Of a DNA stretch of 64,000 bases, positions 1 to 9,577 are shown piece by piece. This stretch comes from Bacteroidaceae bacterium (lineage in GTDB: Bacteria > Bacteroidota > Bacteroidia > Bacteroidales > Bacteroidaceae), in contig CABIVS010000002.1 of NCBI GenBank assembly GCA_902362375.1, forward strand, positions 575,679-639,678, read 5' to 3'. Each line of letters begins with the position of its first letter. The first letter of the stretch is position 1. The position numbers were made by a program, and so were the translations under genes. The notes under the pieces were generated by a model. That model was not told the origin of the DNA and searched no databases. It saw only the letters and a list, made by a program, of their open reading frames with translations.

Positions 1-1
1 G

Positions 2-415
2 TTTGAACGGATGGTAGCCATTACCAAACACTTCGAGGGTTGGCACGACCCAAAGACCACACCGGGCTATGTGGGCTATGGTCACCAGCTACAGAAGGGA
101 GAGCGTTTCCCGAAAACACTGACACGTCAGCGTGCAGATTTGCTGTTACGGACAGACCTCCTCCGGCACCTGCGCCTATATGCCCGTTATGGCAGGGATG
201 CTTATCTGCTTGCCACCCTCTCGTACCAGATTGGACCAGCCAAGTTGTTAGGCAATGGACGATACCCGAAAGCGTCCCTGCTCACCCGATTGGAACGTGG
301 CGACAGGGACATCCTGCCACTCTATCTGAGCTATTGCAAATGGAGGGGAAAAGCAGTGGCATCCATTAGGAAACGGAGGTGGGTGGAATATCAGCTGTTG
401 TATGCCGAGCGGTGA
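2..415 (+). CDS. Phage-type lysozyme (GH24-like), 5' end outside window
   Basis: The visible part is a lysozyme that would cut the glycan backbone of peptidoglycan, as transfer-associated lysozymes do when a conjugation channel is built. The reading frame is open to the window edge (F-E-R before the first ATG at 11), so the start, and probably a signal peptide, lies upstream. The HFEGW motif carries the likely catalytic Glu, followed by a GYGHQL segment matching the T4-lysozyme active-site strand. Conjugative transposons of Bacteroidales often carry such a lysozyme at the end of the tra operon; calling this one a tra-operon gene is inference because the preceding genes are not visible. Confidence 0.7.
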   Translation, partial: FERMVAITKHFEGWHDPKTTPGYVGYGHQLQKGERFPKTLTRQRADLLLRTDLLRHLRLYARYGRDAYLLATLSYQIGPAKLLGNGRYPKASLLTRLERGDRDILPLYLSYCKWRGKAVASIRKRRWVEYQLLYAER

Positions 416-503
416 GGCACCATCCCTCCTATACCTGTTTGTCTGTCACTTATATTATATATAAAGGTAATAATTGCAATTTCAATGTTAAAGTCAGAGC
501 ATT

Positions 504-1712
504 ATGGCATCCATCAAATTAAAGTTCAGAACATCATCTGTTCAAGAGAAAGAGGGTCGCCTGTATTATCAGGTGATACACAATCGTGTGGCACGTCAGA
601 TCCATACAGAGTACAGAATCTATTCCTCAGAGTGGGATGCGGACCATTCAAACATCATTTTGCCAACTTCCGTCACTCCACAACGTCAAGCCTATCTTCT
701 TTCCTTGAAAGATACATTGGATGCTGACAGGAAGAAACTGCTGTTGGTCATTGCACGGTTGGACAAGGAAGGGCAGTCATATACAGCAGACACCGTCGTT
801 GACAACTTCCATGAGGGAAAAGAATTACATGGCATTATCGGCTATACGCTGGAGTTGAACGAAAAACTGAGACGCATCGGCAAGAAGCGGATGGTAGCAA
901 GGTACAAAACCACCCTCAACAGCCTCCAGCGTTACCTGAAAGGAGGCGATGTGCCATTGGAGGAAGTCGATGGGACAACGATACAAGGCTATGAACAGTG
1001 GCTGAAAGACAGCGGACTGTGCCGCAACACCACCTCTTTCTACATCCGCAACCTGCGCACCATCTACAATCATGCCGTAGATGACGGACTGGTCATCTCT
1101 TCCTCACCGTTCAAGCATGTATATACCGGCATCGACAAGACCGTCAAGCGGGCACTCCCCTTGGAAATCATCAAGCAACTGAAAGAGCTGGACTTGAGTC
1201 TGAACCCCCGTTTGGAGCTTGCAAGGGATATGTTCCTGTTCAGTTTCTATACCCGTGGGATGTCGTTCATCGATATGGCACAACTTACACCAAGCAATCT
1301 GCATGGCAGTACGCTCATTTACCGCCGTCAGAAGACCTCACAACAGTTGCACATCAAATGGGAACCTGCCATGCAGGAGATAGTGGCGAAGTACAAAACA
1401 GATGATTCTCCCTACCTGCTCCCTATAGCAAAAGGAGAGGGAGCCATATTCTGGAGACAGTACAAGAATGCCTATAGCCGTATCACCAAGCAGTTGAAGA
1501 AAATCGGAGAAATGATAGGCCTGTCCGTACCCCTGACCACCTACGTAGCCCGCCACTCCTGGGCAAGCATAGCCAAGAGCAAGAACGTGCCCGTATCTAC
1601 TATCAGCGAGGCATTGGGGCATGACTCCGAGAAAACCACACAGATATACCTCTCCTCATTGGACACCTCTGTCGTTGACAACGCCAACAATCTCATCATC
1701 AATTCTCTTTAG
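504..1712 (+). CDS. Tyrosine recombinase / integrase
   Basis: A 402-residue site-specific tyrosine recombinase of the Bacteroidetes integrase type, expected to integrate and excise the element. It has an N-terminal SAM-like arm and core-binding region (about residues 1-210) and a C-terminal catalytic domain with Arg251 (TRGM), Arg350-His351 (VARHSW), His373 (LGHDS) and the nucleophile Tyr382 (QIYL). The usual first His of the HxxR box is replaced, as is common in Bacteroidetes integrases. It starts at ATG 504, about 90 bp after the lysozyme gene, and ends in a strong terminator. The IS1380 copy immediately downstream probably displaced whatever followed, so a nearby att site is plausible but not identified. 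Confidence 0.9.
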   Translation: MASIKLKFRTSSVQEKEGRLYYQVIHNRVARQIHTEYRIYSSEWDADHSNIILPTSVTPQRQAYLLSLKDTLDADRKKLLLVIARLDKEGQSYTADTVVDNFHEGKELHGIIGYTLELNEKLRRIGKKRMVARYKTTLNSLQRYLKGGDVPLEEVDGTTIQGYEQWLKDSGLCRNTTSFYIRNLRTIYNHAVDDGLVISSSPFKHVYTGIDKTVKRALPLEIIKQLKELDLSLNPRLELARDMFLFSFYTRGMSFIDMAQLTPSNLHGSTLIYRRQKTSQQLHIKWEPAMQEIVAKYKTDDSPYLLPIAKGEGAIFWRQYKNAYSRITKQLKKIGEMIGLSVPLTTYVARHSWASIAKSKNVPVSTISEALGHDSEKTTQIYLSSLDTSVVDNANNLIINSL

Positions 1713-1714
1713 GA

Positions 1715-1743
1715 GGTGCAGCGTCTCACTGCACCTTTATTTC
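1715..1743 (+). terminator. Intrinsic terminator of the integrase gene
   Basis: A perfect 6-bp stem GGTGCA/TGCACC with a 9-nt loop is followed by TTTATTT, 3 bp after the integrase stop codon. Confidence 0.75.
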
Positions 1744-1762
1744 AATATTTATAACTATTGTA

Positions 1763-1781
1763 TTGCGGTGTGATACCGCAA
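1763..1781. repeat. Small perfect inverted repeat next to the IS
   Basis: TTGCGG and CCGCAA arms separated by 7 bp lie between the integrase terminator and the left IS end. It could be an integrase binding or att-type site, or just a hairpin. Only the symmetry is seen. Confidence 0.3.
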
Positions 1782-1791
1782 CTATAATAAA

Positions 1792-3389
1792 CCTAAAATC
1801 CGCAACTATCATCCAATACACGATTAAGGGTAGATTTATGAGTCGTTAGTAGCAGCTTTCAGTAAAAAGCAACAGCACAACATCAATATGTAGCCACCAT
1901 CCCCTTACCCCACGATGCGACTTGAGGTAATACGCAGATTCAAACCGGAAAGAAAGGATTCTTATCCGAATTCTGTTTTGAAGGGTTTTGCATAAGCTCG
2001 GTTCTCTGTGTAGATATTCAGCACGTATTGCCTTGCAGTCATGATCCACTTGGCAGGTACGGAGATGAATCTGAAGACAAAAGCCTTTATGCGACTCGTT
2101 TTCTTGAGCCCAAAAGCCTTGGTGTCAAGCCTGCTCATGATGGTCTTGTAGAAATTGTGTATCAATGCAGTAAGCAGAAGAAAGACAGTATTCTCCGCCA
2201 TGAATGACTTGGGGAGCCTGCTCCAACCGAATCCGTTGTTCATGTCGTCAAAGATACGTTCCTTGCCGCCACGCAGATTGTAGAATTCAACAATGTCCCT
2301 TGTCGATGACTTGTAATCGTTGGTCAGAATACAACGGTAAGTGTATTCGCCTTCCCACAGGTCAAGGTCGCCACTGTTGCGTCTTTGTCTCTGGATGACA
2401 AGACGATAGCACTTGCCTTCCCATTTCTCAACGAGAATGGAATTGAGTTCGAACTGGATGCCGTTAATCTCCTCCGTCTTCCATCCTCTCAGAGCAAAGA
2501 TGTCATTGTAGAGCGAACTGCATCGGTTGGCACGGATGTAGAAATGTTTGCAATGCTTCTCTATCTCACTGACGATTTCCTTCGAGCAGGAACCGCAGTC
2601 TGCCCTGAAGCGATTTACACGGATGTTCTGGGATTCCAGAAGAGCGAAGAATCTCTTATGGGTGTCTGCCTGATGAAAACGCACATTCGTGTTACCATCG
2701 CTGTTCTCGATATAGACTATCTTGTCACCGATAACATATACGCCAGGCCTGTAGCCGAGGAACTTTTTGTAGGTCGGTTTTGCATCATACTTCTCCGTTT
2801 CAAGGAACTGATGGTCAAAGTCAACATCGTATTCCTCAATTTCCTTCAACTCGCCTGTAGAAACCAAAGCGTTTATAAGCAATGTGTTGAGTTTGTCTGC
2901 AGTATTGAAATCATAGGTCTTGCCTTGGTCGGAAGTATAGGAGATGTTTTCCTGTGTCAGTTCCTTGATGGCTCTGAGGATGGTATCAGAGCTGCATGTA
3001 CGAAGGGTAGGATGATACGAGAGATGGCGCATCAGTTGTGACGTTACATCTTCCACGCATGAGCCGCCACAGAAATAAACGCTCATCAGCGAACGGACTA
3101 TCTCGCTGAACTGATATCCGAAGATACTGCTGCATCTCTGACCCAGTGTTGAGTCGATAACGGGTGAAAGCATGGAGTCAAATTTCTCCATGATTGAAAA
3201 AATTCCTCCAAAAGGTGTGAGTTTTTCGAATTTTATTTGTACCTTTGCAGCGCCTTGTTACGATTTTCGCTTGTTTTCTAATTGCAACACTAAGATAAGT
3301 GAAAAATCTGACACGGCAAAATCCTAGGCAACTTATTGTTGCTCAGGAACTTATAAATAAAGTTAAATTATAGTGTTGCGGAATTAAGG
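1792..3389 (-). mobile_element. IS1380-family insertion sequence, copy 1
   Basis: A complete insertion sequence of about 1598 bp. The right end is GGAATTAAGG preceded by GTGTTGC. The left end starts CCTAAAATCCGCAAC and matches the reverse complement of the right end at 14 of 18 positions. Between them lies one transposase gene on the minus strand. A hairpin with CAAC/GTTG arms and flanking CCTAGG-like bases sits at about 3325-3350 between transposase and right end; in the other copies it is a cleaner CCTGAGCAAC/GTTGCTCAGG stem, probably blocking read-through into the transposase. No obvious target duplication was found. Confidence 0.85.
1962..3191 (-). CDS. IS1380-family transposase (copy 1)
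   Basis: DDE transposase that moves the surrounding IS. The IS1380 signature is clear: VDFDHQFLETEKYDAK near residue 125, RFRADCGSC near 200, and the C-terminal YNLRGGKERIFDD block. The reading frame continues upstream of the annotated ATG through residues equivalent to KLTPFGGIF of copy 2, but the codon that is ATG in the copy 3 remnant (MAKVQIK) reads GCT here. Translation would have to start at the internal ATG at 3191, losing roughly 18 residues, so activity is uncertain. Length of 409 residues is close to the family norm. Confidence 0.85.
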   Translation of the reverse strand: MEKFDSMLSPVIDSTLGQRCSSIFGYQFSEIVRSLMSVYFCGGSCVEDVTSQLMRHLSYHPTLRTCSSDTILRAIKELTQENISYTSDQGKTYDFNTADKLNTLLINALVSTGELKEIEEYDVDFDHQFLETEKYDAKPTYKKFLGYRPGVYVIGDKIVYIENSDGNTNVRFHQADTHKRFFALLESQNIRVNRFRADCGSCSKEIVSEIEKHCKHFYIRANRCSSLYNDIFALRGWKTEEINGIQFELNSILVEKWEGKCYRLVIQRQRRNSGDLDLWEGEYTYRCILTNDYKSSTRDIVEFYNLRGGKERIFDDMNNGFGWSRLPKSFMAENTVFLLLTALIHNFYKTIMSRLDTKAFGLKKTSRIKAFVFRFISVPAKWIMTARQYVLNIYTENRAYAKPFKTEFG

Positions 3390-3437
3390 GTGTTAAAATA
3401 TACGCTGATACAAATAAGAATTTAGGAGATAATATAA

Positions 3438-4655
3438 ATGGAAAAATACAACAATTGGAAACTTAAGTTTTATACAATATGGGCAGGGCAGGCAGTATCA
3501 TTAATCACTAGTGCCATCCTGCAAATGGCGATTATTTTTTACCTTACAGAAAAAACAGGATCTGCGATGGTCTTGTCTATGGCTTCACTTGTAGGTTTTT
3601 TACCCTATGCGGTCTTTGGACCAGCCATTGGTGTATTAGTGGATCGTCATGATAGGAAGAAGATAATGATTGGTGCTGATTTAATTATCGCAGCAGCTGG
3701 GGCCGTGCTAGCTATTGTTGCATTGTATATGGAGTTACCTATCTGGATGGTTATGGTAGTATTGTTCATCCGTAGCATTGGAACAGCTTTTCATACCCCG
3801 GCTCTCAATGCGGTTACTCCACTTTTAGTACCAGAAGAACAGCTTACGAAATGTGCAGGCTATAGTCAGTCTTTGCAGTCTATAAGCTATATTGTTAGTC
3901 CGGCGGTTGCAGCACTCTTATACTCCGTTTGGGAACTAAATGCTATTATTGCCATCGATGTATTGGGTGCTGTGATTGCATCTATTACGGTAGCAATTGT
4001 ACGTATTCCTAAGCTAGGTGATCAAGTGCAAAGTTTGAAACCAAATTTCATAAGAGAAATGAAAGAAGGAATGGCTGTACTACGGCAAAATAAAGGATTA
4101 TTTGCTTTATTACTCGTTGGAACATTATATATGTTTGTTTATATGCCCATAAATGCATTATATCCTTTAATCACTATGGAATATTTTAATGGTACACCGA
4201 TGCATATTTCTATTACGGAGATTGCTTATGCCTCTGGTATGTTGATAGGGGGTCTATTATTAGGGTTATTTGGGAATTACCAAAAGCGAATCTTATTAAT
4301 AACGGCATCAATTTTTATGATGGGGATAAGCTTAACCATTTCAGGATTACTTCCTCAAAGTGGATTTTTCATATTTGTAGTCTGCTGTGCAATAATGGGG
4401 CTTTCGGGTCCGTTTTACAGCGGTGTGCAAACAGCTCTTTTTCAGGAGAAAATTAAGCCTGAATATTTAGGACGTGTATTTTCTTTAACTGGAAGTATCA
4501 TGTCTCTTGCTATGCCAATTGGGTTAATTCTTTCTGGATTCTTTGCTGATAGAATCGATGTAAATCATTGGTTTTTACTATCAGGTATTTTAATTATTTG
4601 CATTGCAATAGTTTGCCCAATGATAACTGAGATTAGAAAATTAGATGCAAAATAA
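3438..4655 (+). CDS. mef(En2): Macrolide efflux MFS transporter, Mef family
   Basis: A 405-residue, 12-helix major-facilitator transporter that exports 14- and 15-membered macrolides. The N-terminus (MEKYNNWKLKFY) and much of the first half follow Mef(A), and the loop GVLVDRHDRKK is the conserved MFS motif A. Mef(En2) is the Bacteroides form of this family; the allele name is from recognition, not a search. The gene is AT-rich with a good Gram-positive ribosome site (TAGGAGA about 10 bp before ATG), unlike its neighbours, which points to transfer from a Firmicute. The right end of IS copy 1 lies about 50 bp upstream and may contribute to expression. It runs straight into the next two genes. 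Confidence 0.9.
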   Translation: MEKYNNWKLKFYTIWAGQAVSLITSAILQMAIIFYLTEKTGSAMVLSMASLVGFLPYAVFGPAIGVLVDRHDRKKIMIGADLIIAAAGAVLAIVALYMELPIWMVMVVLFIRSIGTAFHTPALNAVTPLLVPEEQLTKCAGYSQSLQSISYIVSPAVAALLYSVWELNAIIAIDVLGAVIASITVAIVRIPKLGDQVQSLKPNFIREMKEGMAVLRQNKGLFALLLVGTLYMFVYMPINALYPLITMEYFNGTPMHISITEIAYASGMLIGGLLLGLFGNYQKRILLITASIFMMGISLTISGLLPQSGFFIFVVCCAIMGLSGPFYSGVQTALFQEKIKPEYLGRVFSLTGSIMSLAMPIGLILSGFFADRIDVNHWFLLSGILIICIAIVCPMITEIRKLDAK

Positions 4656-4674
4656 AATAAAGGAGTGTGTTCGT

Positions 4675-5529
4675 ATGATATATAATATTATTCAATCAGT
4701 GACAGAAAAATTATCCTCTTTGCCTTTTATAGAAGGCATCGTATTAGGGGGATCCCGTGCAAGAGGTACCCATACAGAGGATTCTGATATAGATATCGGA
4801 ATTTATTACAATCAAGAATCATTTGACCTGACAGCGATTAACCAAATTGCTACAGAGTTGGATGATGAGAATAGAAACAACCTTGTTGTACCTCCCGGAG
4901 CGTGGGGTGATTGGGTCAATGGAGGCGGATGGTTAGTTATTAACGGGTATCATGTTGATCTGATTTTACGTGATATAAAACGGGTGGAACAAATAATCAA
5001 GGATACGGAGCAAGGAATTGTTACTGCAAATTATCAGACCGGGCATCCCCATGGTTATATAAGTGCTATGTATCGTGGAGAATTGGCTATCAGCAAGATA
5101 CAATATGCTAAAAATGAAAGCTTATGCGAATTAAAAAATCAGGCGGAAATTTACCCTGGTGCTCTAAAGAAGAGCTTGATAAACTTTTTTTTATTTGAAG
5201 CAGAGTTCTCTTTAATGTTTGTAAAAGCAAATGCGGGAGCAGAGGATAAATATTATATTGCAGGCCATGTTTTTCGTATTATTTCATGCTTAAATCAAGT
5301 ACTATTTGCATGTAATAATGCTTATTGCATTAACGAAAAGAAAGCTATAAAACTGCTTGAAACTTTTGAATATAAACCTAAAAAATATGCCGAAAGGGTA
5401 AATCATATTTTTGAAGTACTCGGTCTTTCACTTTTTGAATGCTACGATATGACCGAGAAGCTTTATAAAGAAGTGAAAAAAATTGCAACGGAGATAAATA
5501 ACTTTTTAAACGAGGGGGAATTCAGATGA
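4675..5529 (+). CDS. Nucleotidyltransferase-domain protein
   Basis: A 284-residue protein with an N-terminal polymerase-beta-type nucleotidyltransferase motif: GGSRARGTHTEDSDIDIGIY near residue 25, with the GS and paired Asp residues that bind nucleotide and metal. Such proteins adenylylate small molecules such as aminoglycosides or act on RNA. The sequence is not close to a resistance enzyme I can name, so the substrate is unknown. The start is set at ATG 4675 because AGGAG lies 10 bp upstream; an earlier in-frame ATG at 4645 overlaps the mef stop. It overlaps the next gene by 4 bp (ATGA), so the two are translationally coupled. AT-rich and Gram-positive in style. Confidence 0.75.
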   Translation: MIYNIIQSVTEKLSSLPFIEGIVLGGSRARGTHTEDSDIDIGIYYNQESFDLTAINQIATELDDENRNNLVVPPGAWGDWVNGGGWLVINGYHVDLILRDIKRVEQIIKDTEQGIVTANYQTGHPHGYISAMYRGELAISKIQYAKNESLCELKNQAEIYPGALKKSLINFFLFEAEFSLMFVKANAGAEDKYYIAGHVFRIISCLNQVLFACNNAYCINEKKAIKLLETFEYKPKKYAERVNHIFEVLGLSLFECYDMTEKLYKEVKKIATEINNFLNEGEFR

Positions 5530-6266
5530 AAGAAAACAAATATGATGATAATATATTTTTTCAAAAATACAGTCAAATGAGTCGCTCACAGCAGGGACTA
5601 GCCGGTGCAGGAGAATGGGAAACATTGAGAAAGCTGCTGCCGGATTTTAAAGATAAGCGTGTGCTTGATTTAGGATGCGGCTATGGATGGCACTGTATTT
5701 ATGCGATGGAACACGGAGCGTCTTCTGTTGTAGGTGTTGATATTTCTCATAAAATGCTCGAGGTAGCCAAAGAAAAAACACATTTTCCACAGGTTGAATA
5801 TAAATGCTGTGCTATAGAAGATGTGGAATTCCCAGAGGAGAGTTTTGATGTAATATTAAGTTCACTTGCGTTTCACTATGTAGCAGATTATGAGATTTTA
5901 GTAAAAAAGATATATAGAATACTGAAGTCTGGTGGTAAGCTAGTTTTTACGGTTGAACATCCTGTTTTTACTGCCTATGGAACACAAGACTGGCATTATA
6001 ACGAAAAAGGAGAAATACTGCATTTTCCGGTGGATAATTATTATTATGAGGGCAAACGGACAGCTGTGTTTTTGGGAGAAAAGGTTACAAAATATCATAG
6101 AACACTGACCACATATCTAAATACACTGCTTTCAAATGGTTTTATAATAAATCATATTGTGGAGCCGCAGCCGCCGGAAAACATGATGGATATTCCGGGG
6201 ATGCAGGATGAAATGCGCCGTCCCATGATGCTGATTGTATCGGCGAACAAAAAAGTGGATAGATAG
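5526..6266 (+). CDS. Class I SAM-dependent methyltransferase
   Basis: A 246-residue methyltransferase. Motif I, VLDLGCGYGWHC, near residue 45 binds S-adenosylmethionine; VVGVDIS is the following acidic strand, and ILSSLAFHYV is motif IV. The same methyltransferase beside a nucleotidyltransferase is known from streptococcal and enterococcal aminoglycoside-resistance clusters (recalled, not searched). The substrate is unknown. Expression is coupled to the nucleotidyltransferase through the ATGA overlap. Base composition is unlike the Bacteroidales genes further right. Confidence 0.85.
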   Translation: MKENKYDDNIFFQKYSQMSRSQQGLAGAGEWETLRKLLPDFKDKRVLDLGCGYGWHCIYAMEHGASSVVGVDISHKMLEVAKEKTHFPQVEYKCCAIEDVEFPEESFDVILSSLAFHYVADYEILVKKIYRILKSGGKLVFTVEHPVFTAYGTQDWHYNEKGEILHFPVDNYYYEGKRTAVFLGEKVTKYHRTLTTYLNTLLSNGFIINHIVEPQPPENMMDIPGMQDEMRRPMMLIVSANKKVDR

Positions 6267-6303
6267 AACTAAAACACCTATAAGGTATAAATGGAGGTAA
6301 TTT

Positions 6304-6798
6304 ATGTTTAAAGAAAAAATTATTATAGAGATGAAAGAAGTATTCAAAGAAATTCCTTTTGGCATAGAGCATACTCTCAAAGTTTTGAAAAATGCAGAAG
6401 ATATAATGAAAGGAGAAAATATCGGAGAGGAAGAAAAAGAATTCATCAGTATTATTGCTATACTACATGATATTGGTGCTGTTGAAGCACAAAAAAAATA
6501 CGGTTCTATTGATGGTGTCTATCAAGAAAAGGAAGGACCAGAAGTAGCGAAAGAAATATTAAAAAAGGTAGGCTATAACAAAAATATTGATAGAATATGC
6601 TTTATAATAGGCAACCATCATACTCCATCTAAAATTGATGGACTTGATTTTCAAATACAATGGGAAGCTGATTTGCTTGAAAATTTAACGATTATGGATA
6701 AAGAAAAAGAACAGGAAAAGATAAAAAAGTGTATAGATGAAAACTTTAAAACAAACACAGGAAAAAGGATAGCTTATAATCGCTTTATTTTAGATTAG
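6304..6798 (+). CDS. HD-domain phosphohydrolase-like protein
   Basis: A 164-residue protein with the metal-binding HD signature: an HTLKVLKNAE helix near residue 25, ILHDIG near 53 (His-Asp) and GNHHTPS near 105. HD proteins hydrolyse phosphate esters of nucleotides or related signals. It is lysine- and isoleucine-rich and AT-rich like clostridial genes, and follows the methyltransferase by about 37 bp with GGAGG before ATG, so it belongs to the same imported cluster. Specific substrate unknown. Confidence 0.75.
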   Translation: MFKEKIIIEMKEVFKEIPFGIEHTLKVLKNAEDIMKGENIGEEEKEFISIIAILHDIGAVEAQKKYGSIDGVYQEKEGPEVAKEILKKVGYNKNIDRICFIIGNHHTPSKIDGLDFQIQWEADLLENLTIMDKEKEQEKIKKCIDENFKTNTGKRIAYNRFILD

Positions 6799-6995
6799 TA
6801 GTAGATTATTACAGTTATGTATTTTCAATACTTCGGAAAACTTTTATAGAAAAGAGTCCGGACAGATACTTTGAGTTCGTATAGTATAGGATATGATATA
6901 GTGTAATGGAAGGCAAATGGGTTGATTTATAAAGGAGAATTGGCCGACGCTGCCTGTGCTTATAGTTTTATGGTGACAAACAAATACAAAACCAT

Positions 6996-7639
6996 ATGGC
7001 ACAGGACATTATCGACCAACTCTGTTCCCTTGTAAGCGAGTTTATCACCCGCACCATCGCAAAAGTACGAAAAGATTTTCGAGAAATCCTAATCACCATC
7101 TTAATTCTACACATTTCGCTCCCTGGGCGAATCAACTTTACTCAGATGGGACGGTTCTCAAATAAATCAGAGCGCACCTATCGAAATAGATTCGAGTGTG
7201 AGTACGACTGGGAAAAAATGAACATGGAATTGGCAAAGAATATGATTAATCGTTCGAAAAAGAAGAGGTTAGCGGTCGTTGTAGACGCCTCGTTCTTGGG
7301 CAAGGCCGGTAAAAAGACACCGCATGTAGGCTTGTTTTGGAGTGGGGTCAACCAAGCTGTTAAGCATGGCATAGAACTTCATTCCTGGGCCATCGTGGAT
7401 GCGGATTCAAGGGAGTGCGTAACCATAAAGGCCTATCAGAGCCCATCACCGGAGGAGATGAAAAAGAAGGAACAGACACGTAACGAGATGTTTCTTGAAC
7501 AGTTGGATGACTTGGATAACTGTGCACTGTCAACGTCATGAGAGAATACATCGCACAAGAGAATCTTGATATCTCCATCGGTCAGTTAAAGGAGATAATC
7601 ACCCGATTATCAATGTTTAAACTATTTTCTGATAGGTAG
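6996..7639 (+). pseudogene. Broken DDE transposase (IS4-like)
   Basis: The first 181 residues (6996-7541) look like the N-terminal half of a Bacteroidales DDE transposase, with GRFSNKSERTYRNRFE near residue 50 and the first catalytic Asp in VVDASFLGKAG near residue 97. The frame then runs into a stop, and a second short open stretch (from about 7538, ending IITRLSMFKLFSDR) looks like another part of the same kind of protein. The catalytic middle is missing, so this is an internally deleted remnant. Confidence 0.65.
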
Positions 7640-7788
7640 GGTATGGACTATAAAGAGATAATAAATAGGGTCGGCTTAAGCTCAATTATTGATCCACAAG
7701 GGCTTGTTGCATGACCTATTTGACTATATTTTCCGAAGTATTGAACTATAAAAGTATCAATTAGTCTCATAGATTACCACCATTGAAG

Positions 7789-7796
7789 TATATTTG
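7789..7796 (+). promoter_or_regulatory. Putative -7 box (TATATTTG)
   Basis: A perfect match to the Bacteroidetes TAnnTTTG box sits 21 bp before the ATG of the DUF1016 remnant. Confidence 0.4.
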
Positions 7797-7816
7797 TATT
7801 CTGAAAATATCATAAG

Positions 7817-8065
7817 ATGATTAACAACGGACATAACATAGAAAAGACGAACTTTGACGCATTTATAAATGCTGTCGGTTCGGAAATACAACAGGCACAA
7901 GTACGGCTGATTACCGCAGCCAATGCACAAATGTTGTTCCACTATTGGAAAATGGGCAACTATATTCTCTATCACCAGCAACTGCACGGATGGGGAAGCA
8001 AAACCATCAAACAGTTGGCAAAGGCTATCCGGCTGAATTTTCCTGAAAAGAAAGGCTATTCGGAA
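7817..8065 (+). pseudogene. DUF1016 (YhcG-type) nuclease, N-terminal fragment
   Basis: The first 83 or so residues match the N-terminal DUF1016 region (AVGSEIQQAQ, then YWKMGNYI and WGSKTIKQLAKAIR), which in full-length proteins precedes a PDDEXK nuclease domain and is often linked to restriction systems. The frame then continues into the reverse strand of IS copy 2, so the nuclease domain is lost. The junction is near 8065. Confidence 0.75.
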
Positions 8066-9199
8066 CTTCTTTACGTCAAGCCTCTGGATGATGGCCTTGT
8101 AGAAATTGCGGATAAGTGCTGTAAGAAGAAGGAACACGGTGTTCTCTGCCATGAAGGATTTGGGCAATCTGGACCATCCGAAACCATTGTTCATGTCATC
8201 GAAGATGCGCTCCTTTCCTCCGCGGAGGTTATAGAACTCGACAATCTCTCTTACGGAAGGCTCGTAGTCGTTGGTCAGGATGCAGCGGTATGTGTATTCT
8301 CCTTCCCAGAGGTCAAGCTCACCGTCCATCCGTTTCCGCCTTTGAATCACAAGCCGGTATGTCTTGCCTTTCCACTTCTCTACAAGAATGGAATTCAGCT
8401 CAAACTCAATGCCGTTGATTTCTCCCCTCTTCCAGCCTCTGAGAGCGAAGAGGTCATTGTAGAGCGAACTACAGCGGTTGGCACGGATATAGAAGGTCTT
8501 GCAGTGGGTGGCAACCTCTTCCACGATCTCTTCAGAGCACGAGCCGCAATCAGCTCTGAAACGATTGATAACAAGATTGTTCTGTTCAAACCTTTCGAAG
8601 AATCTCTTCAGCGTGTCCTTCTGATGGAAACGGACGTTTGTGTTGCCGTCGCTGTTCTCAATGCCGACAATCAAATCTCCAATAACCGCCACACCTGGTC
8701 GATAACCAAGGAACTTCTTGTATGTATGCTTTGCATCATATTTCTCTGTTTCTATGAACTGGTGGTCGAAATCAACATCATACATCTCACCCTCTTTCAG
8801 CTGACCAGATGCAAACATACAATTGAGCAGTAAGGTATTGAGGGTGTCAGCCGTATTGAAATCGTAGTTCTTACCCGTATCTGACGTGTATGAAATGTTC
8901 TCCTGCGTCAGTTCCTTTATCGCTCTGAGGATAGTGTCAGAGCTGCAGGTACGAAGTGTCGGATGAAGCGAGAGATGGGGCATCAAATGAGTTGTGACAT
9001 CCTCAATACATGAGCCGCCACAGAAGTAGATGCTCATGAGAGAACGGATGATTTCGCTGTATTGATAACCATACAGCCTGCATCTTAGACCGAGGGTTGT
9101 GTCAATTACATATGACAATGTGGAGTCAAATTGCTCCATCATTGCAAATATTCCTCCAAAAGGAGTGAGTTTCTCAGATTTTATTGCTTTCTTTGCCAT
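8066..9199 (-). pseudogene. IS1380-family transposase (copy 2), C-terminally truncated
   Basis: The N-terminus is intact (MAKKAIKSEKLTPFGGIF) and the catalytic region is present (DVDFDHQFIETEKYDAK; YNLRGGKERIFDD). The native C-terminus is lost after about residue 378; the frame stays open through reverse-strand DUF1016 sequence to 7757, giving a 480-residue hybrid whose last 100 residues are meaningless. Probably inactive or altered. Confidence 0.8.
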
Positions 9200-9335
9200 G
9201 TCTGTCGGGTTTGATACATATTTTGATTTGCAACACTAAGATAGGTGAAAAATCTGACATGAAAAAATCCTGAGCAACTTTTTGTTGCTCAGGTACTTAA
9301 AAAGTTATATTTATAATAGTGTTGCGGAATTAAGG
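8066..9335 (-). mobile_element. IS1380-family insertion sequence, copy 2, 3'-truncated
   Basis: The right end (GTTGCGGAATTAAGG) stops at 9335. The left end is missing: transposase sequence homologous to copy 1 stops in the codons after QRLDVKKF and runs directly into the DUF1016 fragment. The internal hairpin CCTGAGCAAC/GTTGCTCAGG is intact near 9270-9295. Confidence 0.8.
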
Positions 9336-9571
9336 GTCGATAATAGGTGAAAGCATGGAGTCAAATTGCTCCATGATTGAAAAAATTCCTCCAAAAGGTG
9401 TGAGTTTTTCAGATTTTATTTGTACCTTTGCCATGTCTTGTTACGATTTACGCTTGTTTTGAATTGCAACACTAAGATAAGTGAAAAATCTGACATGGCA
9501 AAATCCTGAGCAACTTTTTGTTGCTCAGGAACTTATAAATAAAGTTAAATCAAAGTGTTGCGGAATTAAGG
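9336..9571 (-). mobile_element. IS1380-family remnant (copy 3), right end only
   Basis: This piece carries the start of a third transposase (MAKVQIK..., with the ATG that copy 1 has lost), the CCTGAGCAAC/GTTGCTCAGG hairpin at about 9507-9532 and the right terminus ending at 9571. It begins exactly where copy 2 ends, inside transposase codons equivalent to VIDST of copy 1, so copy 2 jumped into copy 3 and the distal part of copy 3 was later lost. Confidence 0.75.
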
Positions 9572-9577
9572 TTTGTG

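Noticed and set aside
7817..8833. 338-codon plus-strand frame as a full gene
   Set aside because: Only the first ~83 codons resemble DUF1016; the rest is the reverse strand of the IS transposase.
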